Origin: Nymphaea colorata
Taxonomy: Eukaryota > Streptophyta > Magnoliopsida > Nymphaeales > Nymphaeaceae
Length of the DNA: 64,000 nt
NCBI RefSeq assembly: GCF_008831285.2
Contig: NC_045138.2
Span: forward strand, 17,641,934 to 17,705,933
Direction: 5' to 3'
Shown here: one piece after another, positions 57,646 through 64,000 of the stretch
How the letters are laid out: the number at the start of each line of letters is the position of its first letter
Position numbering within the stretch: position 1 is the stretch's first letter
Made by a program: the position numbers and the translations under genes
Notes under the pieces: model-generated
Databases searched by the model: none
What the model was told of the DNA's origin: nothing
The model's input: only the letters and a program-made list of their open reading frames with translations

Positions 57646-59376
57646 GTTTTCTAACTGATCCTTGGTTCAATCGAAGAAGCCTAATTGTTTCTGTTCTTTG
57701 TTTTACTTCGTGGAAACCTTCCCAGACATACGTTCATTCTGATTCTTGTCTTCGTTACTTGAGCCACACATGGCACTCTGTTGTATCATTAGTGTTACAG
57801 TCTGACTAGTTAGGTTCTGCAGGTGGAGCTCATCTGCTGGCTTTCTCCGGCTCGTTATGTTCATCTTTTTTAGCGACATATATGCATGCACGCATGACAT
57901 TGAATTTAAGATATTGGTCTTGTGATTGTAGGATCCAAAGAAGTTTGATGTACAACCTTCCGTCTAATCTTCAGAGTTCTCTACTTCCTTACCTTTGGTT
58001 TTTCCTTGGGACCGCTATAAATTTGGTACTCCTGGATGCAAGCCTAAGCTTATGCTCCCTCTTTTTCCTTCCCTTCGTGCGGTTGTGCAAGTCTTTAACT
58101 TACTGAACTTTTACTTGTCCACCCAAATAGTATGCTTGCGTCTAAAATTCTTCTCTGCCTGTTGTGGGGTAGACTCTTGCTCTTCTTGTTCATGGTGAAC
58201 CGTCCTGGAGGCTAAAAGGGTCCTTCACATCAGTGTCTACGAAAATGAGCTGTTTTAGCAGATATTTCATCTTGAAAAATCGCCCGTGTGTACGATTGAA
58301 CCGTTGATAATATTTACTGACATCTTTGTTTATGATTTAAATGTAAACTATACGGACAACAACCGAGTCACCTTATATGGAACCTGGTGAAAAAAGAACA
58401 TTCATCAACAAAACTGCACTTTCAAAGTACCTGGGTCATCTCCTCACTTCAATATCTGAGACGATCTGGGGGCATGCCTTACTAATGGTCTGTTCCATGC
58501 CTTGGTACTGGAGGGGTTCTAACTTGTGGAGTTCCCTGGTCGCCGCTATGCACTTGGGGTGTTGCTGTTTTTGTTATCATTTCTTTATAGCCTCTTCATA
58601 CTTTTCATTCAGCGTTTCCTACAAATCCCTCTATCTTTCAGGGAATCTTTTATATCTGGAAGTGGTTGTGTGTTAGAAGACAGTCTAGACTGAGGAAACA
58701 AAAACTGATCCAGACTTGATTTCATGGGTCCCCTTGCTAAATGCTGGGTTCAAACAATTAGGGTTAGGTTTTATTGGGCTCACCAGACCTTGTCCTAAAA
58801 TGTGACTAGGTTTGATTTGCAGGGTAAGGCCTAATCAAGGCTTGGGCCCACGGCGCACGCCCCTAGGGTTAGGGTTTAATGAGTTCACTGAGCCTCGCTC
58901 GTATCTTGGCAATTTATTGCCACAATGGTGCATGCCGGTGATGTGCAAGCTAGATCTTCATGAACCTCTCATTCTTCATGTGAAGTCTTAATTCTTATGA
59001 TGATTCCATCGAACATGTTTCACATGATGATGCCATAAAGTCCCAAAGAATGCCAGCCTAAACCAACTCGAAATGCTCCTCATGTGCCCGTCAAGCTTGG
59101 ACATGCATGACCTACAATGCATCAGCATGCTAAGTACAAGGGAGAGTTTCATATAAGGATCCCAGTTTCCCTCGGCTTTCAAAGAAGACGGCCTTTGCTC
59201 TTCCTGCTAGATGCAAATCTACCAAGCAGCCACCCATTTCAGTTTACAGTTTCCAAAGAAAAACCGTACCTTCTGCCTCTTGCAATGTTCGAAAATTTAA
59301 TATCTGTTCTTAGGAGGACAAGTGTGATAGCTGAAATATTCTGAACTAAAGAAAAATGTACTCATAAAGAATCTTC
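57646..59376. other. H2A.Z 3' flank and intergenic DNA
   Basis: H2A.Z 3'UTR first, then no supported gene. A diverged direct repeat with TTAGGGTTAGG near 58758 and 58863 (each followed by TTTAATG/TTTTATTGGG and a CTCAC(C/T)(A/G)-AGCC block) lies ~105 bp apart and is telomere-motif-like. Confidence 0.5.
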
Positions 59377-59402
59377 ATATATATATATATATATATATAT
59401 AT
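59377..59402. repeat. (AT)n microsatellite
   Basis: About 13 AT units in intergenic DNA. Confidence 0.95.
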
Positions 59403-60148
59403 TTGTGGAGAGACAGAGAATCCTTTCAATTTTTTGATATTCTTAGCCGGACATCTTTATATTTTTGCTCATGAAGGCTCAGATCTGATCGTGGGTATCT
59501 CTCTAGAAAGTTGGTATGGCAATTATAGTTAAAAAAAAAGCCTAAATGAAAAAAACCCTTTTATAAAATGATACACAATAATTTTTGAAGCTATCTATCT
59601 CTTTCCTTATTAAATGTTCAAAGATACACATCGGTAAAAAAAATGAACATAGTTATTCTAGGGCGATATTCTATAGAAGTCATACGGGGATGTCTCATAA
59701 AGTTGTCCATGAAGCATGCCCTGGCCCTCCTAGTGAATGCATCCAATTGATTCGACTAACAACAGTTCGGGTCACAGCTCACGCCCTAACCAACCGACCT
59801 ACCGAGCCCAATCACTGGGCCCAGCTATGGAAGCGGTCAGGTTGTACTGGGTTCGGCGCCATTGCCTCATTATACCCACGTTCTTGTGATGGATTGCTGC
59901 CTCGTGTGGTGACAGAAGGGCCTCACTGGCACCAGCTTAGAATTGCAAGAACAGCCTCTTCAATTGATTGTTTGAATGCTGCCATCGACAACCCACACCA
60001 GAACAATGACAGCTCGATGAGTTTTGCGAAGGAGGAAGGAACAATTTGTACACTTCATGAACAGCTCTGCTCTTTATTCCGTTGTACACTATGAAGTATG
60101 AAGTAGTTGTTTCTTTTCTTCTTTTGGGGAATAAACAACTGGGTCCTT

Positions 60149-60175
60149 TCTTCTTCTTCTTCTTCTTCTTCTTCA
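60149..60175. repeat. (TTC)n microsatellite
   Basis: Eight to nine TTC units. Confidence 0.9.
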
Positions 60176-60422
60176 GGTGGGAGCCTTGTTTTGTTCGCCG
60201 GTTAGGTGGATTCACTAAATGCTTTCAAGTTAAAAGAGGAGTGCATTTCATTACTTGGAGTAAGAGTAAGTGAGGACATAGGGGCTTGATCTAAAGATCT
60301 TGAAGTTGCTGATTGCCTTCACTTTAAGCCGAAGTAATCGATTTTCCCGGTGGTGAAGCAAGGAGTTCATGAGGTTTTTTCTGGCGTCCCCAACATGAGA
60401 TACTATCCTCTTGAAGCTAGTG

Positions 60423-60448
60423 TATATATATATATATATATATATATA
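60423..60448. repeat. (TA)n microsatellite
   Basis: About 13 TA units in intergenic DNA. Confidence 0.95.
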
Positions 60449-61759
60449 GGTAAAAATATTTTCTGATCAATCTTCTTACTTGTACAAGCTGGTGAAGACT
60501 GATCATCTTGGCCATCTGGGTGCAATATAGGCCATTTGACATTATGAACGGTATGAATATCACATGAATCTGTTTGGAAATTGAAGTAGATTCATGAAAC
60601 ACTTATAAATGCTTAACGACTGAACAAGTCACCTTGTAATTTGGTGCCTTTGTACAAGCGACCGTGTCCTGCATGACGGTGTCTCACAATGCAGAGCTTC
60701 ATGGCGCTGCGAACAAATTGGATCTAAGTACACAATTGGATCTCTCGATTCGGTAACGAGGTCACACCCTGTCACATCAGGTACTGGTCATGGTTGGGCA
60801 GTACCGAGTAATCTACCTCCCCCAGAAGAAGGATGCTAGAGGAACACTGTTGATCTTTCGTTGGTATTGAGGACCGAGGTTGAGATTCGGACGGGCCCAA
60901 TCCATGAAGTCCGGTGAATCTGGAAGAAGATCCAAATCTTTCACCTTGACAGAGATCTGTAATTTTTCTTTCGTACTGCTGCTCATCCAACAACAACCAA
61001 TTCCTGCTGCATTGTACGCCCAGACAATTTCACAAAATATTTTTGCCATATGATTGTACCCCGTTTGCGTCTCTCCCTGCTGTACCATTTGGTGGGTCGT
61101 CTGGATCCAGGCCCCACTTGGGCAGCCCAAAAATATGGGAATTTGTGTTCCCCAATCCCCATTCCAGATTCCTTTTTCACCACAACATAATCTTACGCTA
61201 TCCCCAGATGGTGCAAGACTGCAAGTACTTTGGATTTCAAACCGGGTCCAGAAGTTGCCGTGTTTGGCTAGGCATTATCCAAATCCAAGACGGATCCAAT
61301 AATGAGAACCATTTCATTGATTAATTAAAAACAAAAGCCTTTATTTTCTTGAAACGTGTTAGTTTGGATTTGGATATGGACCCATAAAAGCAGATTTGGA
61401 TCTCACTTCAGTTTCGAACACACAAGGTAAAAAGCACACTGCCGATTCATTTCCCTCCTTCAAAGCATCGCCGATTAGTTAATAGTATCTCTCGGCGAAC
61501 AGTCGTTGCGTAACTACAGCCTATTAAAAAGCATGAAGAAGGAAAAACAAATGCACACTTTCTTTGTACATACAAAAACAACAACAAAATCGCCTTAGCC
61601 CCATTAACCAGAGCCGAGCCGCAGAACCTAGGCGGGTTGAGCCGAACCAAGTGGGTCATCCGCACTTCGATCTATCGGTGGGCTCGAGACCCGATCAGGT
61701 TTGAGCTGCGCTTCTTCGAACTCACCTTGGGTCCGGCGACGTCTTCCTTACGATCATCA

Positions 61760-64000
61760 TCAGAAAACGAGCTGCCTTCGAATTGGTTTAGGCTGACCGC
61801 CGATGAGGAAGGCGAGCTCGCGGATGGTGTCGGCCACGAGATCCTTGAATATCAGCCGTTCGATGTCCAGCACCGAGTCCCCCATCTCCGCCGCGCACTC
61901 CTCCCACACCTCGCCGGCCGCCACGCTGGACATGTCCTTGCGGATCACTCCGCTGACCACCTCGAACACGTCCTCCGCCGCAACGGCCCGCCGGATGCTG
62001 CTGAACTCCGCCCATATCTGCCGGAGCAGGCGCCTGTCAGCGACGAACGCCTCCGCCGCCTTCGCCGGCGTCTGCTGCCGCCTCCTCTGTAGGAGCTCCA
62101 TCACCGTGTCGAAGACCAGCCTCCGGTGAGCTCGCAGGCTGTCCGAGTCGCCCGGCTTCCGTCGAGACTCGAGGAGCGAGAACACCGCGCAGGGCGCGCC
62201 GGAGCTCTTGCCGATTGCCTGGGTGTTCTGGAGGAGGTTGGAGGCGAGTACGACGTCCGAAACGTATCGGAAATCGTCCAAGTCGGCCTCGTCGATCCCG
62301 TCCTCGTCGTAGCTGGAAGAGGCGAGCGATTCCTTCGATCGCAATTCCAATCCTTCATCGCTCATGGAGAGTCGACCCTCTGCGATCCAAACCGGAAAAA
62401 TCGTCAGTGGAATCGTCGGAAAACGAGATTTCGAGCTGGAAAAAGGAGAAAACGATTAGGTTTTCTGTCTTCGTTAATCTTACCTCTGAAGACGATGGAG
62501 CGCTTCATGACGGGAGAGGGAGAACAGTCCTCGTGGAAAGAGGCGTCGAGGACGGAGACGGGGCTCCGCTGCTCCGTCGCTTCGGCGATGCTCTGGAGGA
62601 GCTTGTCGCATCGGTCGAGAAGGATCCTTCCCTCGCTGTACTCATCTTTCCTCAGAGGCGTCGGTCTCGCGGCCTGAAATTTTCCAGAAACAGTTAAACT
62701 TCCGTAGGAAGAACAGAAAAACGAAATTCTTTTTTTCCTTCATTCCTTTTCTCTTCTCTAATCACCAAAACGGGGGAACTTGGACTTGGCTTTTGCGGAA
62801 ATCAGAATTTTAGAAGTTCCCGCGCCCTTTCAGAACTCAGAATTCAAATTTTCGTTTAATAAGAGACTCTCTCTAATTCATTGAAAGAAGCCTCATCGAT
62901 TTGCTTCAGAATATCTGAAATTAAGGCTTTGATTGTCCCGATTCAGCGTTTAAATGCGTTTGACAGGAAGCGATCCCGAAACCTTCAGTTTTCCAAAAAC
63001 GCAAAAATTGTTTGGACTTCAGAAGTTTTAAACAAGTGATGAATGCTTCACTTTGAAGAAATCCCTTTCTTCGATGCCCTCGAAGTTCAAATTCCAGATC
63101 CGGTTTTCGTGCAAGGGGCGGAAGAGACGAAGAAATCCGAAATTTGTATTTCTGGAAATCACGTTTTTAAGAAATTCCGATAGGTTGAAGAAAATTCCGG
63201 AAAAAATGCAATCTGAAATTCTTAGCAATAACGTCATGTTAATTCTACGGATACCAGACTTCTCTTTTTCTTTTTTTCCTTTTTTCAGAGAACTCGATAT
63301 CCAGATTTTTACGAGTCCGTGTGAAGGTTGGGAGATATTTACCTCAGAGTCTATGACGGAAGACGTACTCCTGCTGCTCTCAGAGATGGTTGACGACTCG
63401 TCTTCCTTGGCTGGAATTTCCGCCGTAAAGCATTCCCTATCAATCCGCTTCCTATTTCTGGGCGACCTGGCGGTGCAAGACTCGCTCATCAACCGCCTTC
63501 CGGCAGAGGGCGGCCTGGGCGGGGACGGCATTTGCCTCGGAGAGTTCTTCTCGGGGTCCCTCCCACGGCCAGGGCTCTTCGGCAGGACTGCCGGTGGAGT
63601 GCGAACCTTGCGGAGGGCCCGGTCATTTGCGGGTGACGGAGTAGGACTGCTCCTTCTCGGTTTCGCCGGCGGCAGGACCTCCATTGCCGGCTGTCTCCTC
63701 ACCTGCTGTGGCATCCTTCCGGTCGACCGGTTGAGTCTCGCCGTGCTCTCCAATCCGCGGTTCCGGTTGGCCGGAGGGGGCGGTGAAGGAGACGAAGGGC
63801 GGACATAGTTCAGTGGCTTCATGACGACGATGGGTGAGTCCGGGGCGGACGGTTTCCGATGCTCAAAGACGAAATTACGACCTCCTCGGCCCTGGTCGAC
63901 CTCGGATTTGGCCGAGTGGAGGAGACCCTTGAGTTGCAGGGCCTCCAGGATCTGCTTCAATGTCTCGAGGTCCTTCCCAGGCTCGTCGATGCCTCTCATT
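61760..64000 (-). CDS. LNG: LONGIFOLIA/TRM-like protein with DUF4378 (5' end beyond window)
   Basis: LONGIFOLIA (TRM1/TRM2) proteins associate with microtubules and promote polar cell elongation in leaves. Three exons are visible on the minus strand: 64000-63343 (open at the edge), 62673-62484 and 62379-61760. Phases 0 and 1 fit and yield ~489 codons including the stop. The first visible exon opens with the signature MRGIDEPGKDLETLKQILEA followed by LQLKGLLHS, then SPIVVMKPLN and a long disordered proline/serine/arginine-rich region. Exon 2 has RILLDRCDKLLQSIAEATEQ. The last exon is DUF4378: CAVFSLLESRRKPG, RRLVFDTVMELLQRR, DVFEVVSGVIRKDMS, GEVWEECAAEMGDSVLDIER and LIFKDLVADTIRELAFLIGG. A short C-terminal tail ends at TAA/TGA near 61760. 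The 0.67 kb intron 63342-62674 is read through by chance in one frame. Coding sequence is GC-rich like ELC and DUF506. The exact paralogue cannot be fixed. Confidence 0.9.

Larger units (their letters stand above)
59403..61759. other. Intergenic DNA 3' of the LONGIFOLIA-like gene
   Basis: No gene recognised. A 169-codon plus ORF (59585-60094) shows no known domain and no splice context. Simple repeats lie at 60149-60175 and 60423-60448. Confidence 0.45.

Noticed and set aside
59585-60094. 169-codon plus-strand ORF
   Set aside because: No recognisable motif, low-complexity start, no splice or promoter context; a chance ORF or repeat is more likely.
62126-62697. Plus-strand ORFs of 160-183 codons
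   Set aside because: Antisense shadows of the DUF4378 exons.
63053-63808. 251-codon plus-strand ORF
   Set aside because: Antisense to the LONGIFOLIA-like exon and intron; no domain, and the minus-strand frame carries the family signature.

Overview
This window is nuclear DNA of a flowering plant. The evidence is intron-rich genes with GT-AG junctions, plant-specific families (DUF506, LONGIFOLIA/TRM, ELC-type VPS23), short nonautonomous transposons with target-site duplications, long (CT)n, (GA)n and (TA)n microsatellites, and AT-rich gene deserts. There is no bacterial-style operon, CRISPR array, phage or plasmid module. Some genes are GC-rich and intron-poor (ELC, DUF506, LONGIFOLIA-like) while others have AT-rich coding sequence (dihydroorotase, EF-hand, H2A.Z). 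That bimodality suggests a monocot or early-diverging angiosperm more than a typical eudicot, but the species cannot be named.

Layout. 0-2.1 kb (+): C-terminal exons of an unrecognised plant gene. 2.1-8.5 kb: AT-rich DNA with hAT-type MITEs, a SINE-like copy and a strong foldback. 8.5-9.5 kb (-): intact intronless ELC/VPS23 gene (ESCRT-I). 9.5-18.2 kb: repeat-rich desert with a ~200 bp three-unit tandem array and several MITEs. 18.2-19.6 kb (-): three-exon DUF506 gene. 19.8-21.1 kb (-): decayed second copy of the 5' half of ELC plus its upstream DNA. 21.1-30.6 kb: desert with dispersed repeats and a long (GA)n run. 30.7-36.9 kb (-): seven coding exons of dihydroorotase (PYR4). 40.4-44.5 kb (+): ribosomal protein eL6. 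47.6-50.8 kb (+): EF-hand protein. 53.5-57.6 kb (+): histone H2A.Z with a 5'UTR intron and a 3.5 kb coding intron. 57.6-61.7 kb: no gene recognised. 61.8-64 kb (-): 3' part of a LONGIFOLIA/TRM gene running off the right edge.

The genes are unrelated housekeeping and plant-regulatory genes: endosomal sorting, pyrimidine synthesis, translation, calcium binding, chromatin and cell-shape control. They do not form a pathway cluster. I find no convincing new multi-gene system. The most informative structures are the ELC segmental duplication placed directly upstream of DUF506, microsatellites touching splice sites in two genes, the 7.8 kb foldback, the 12.8-13.4 kb tandem array, and hAT MITEs with exact 8 bp target-site duplications. 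Exon boundaries were set by reading splice sites and checking phase by hand. No alignment, expression or database search was run.
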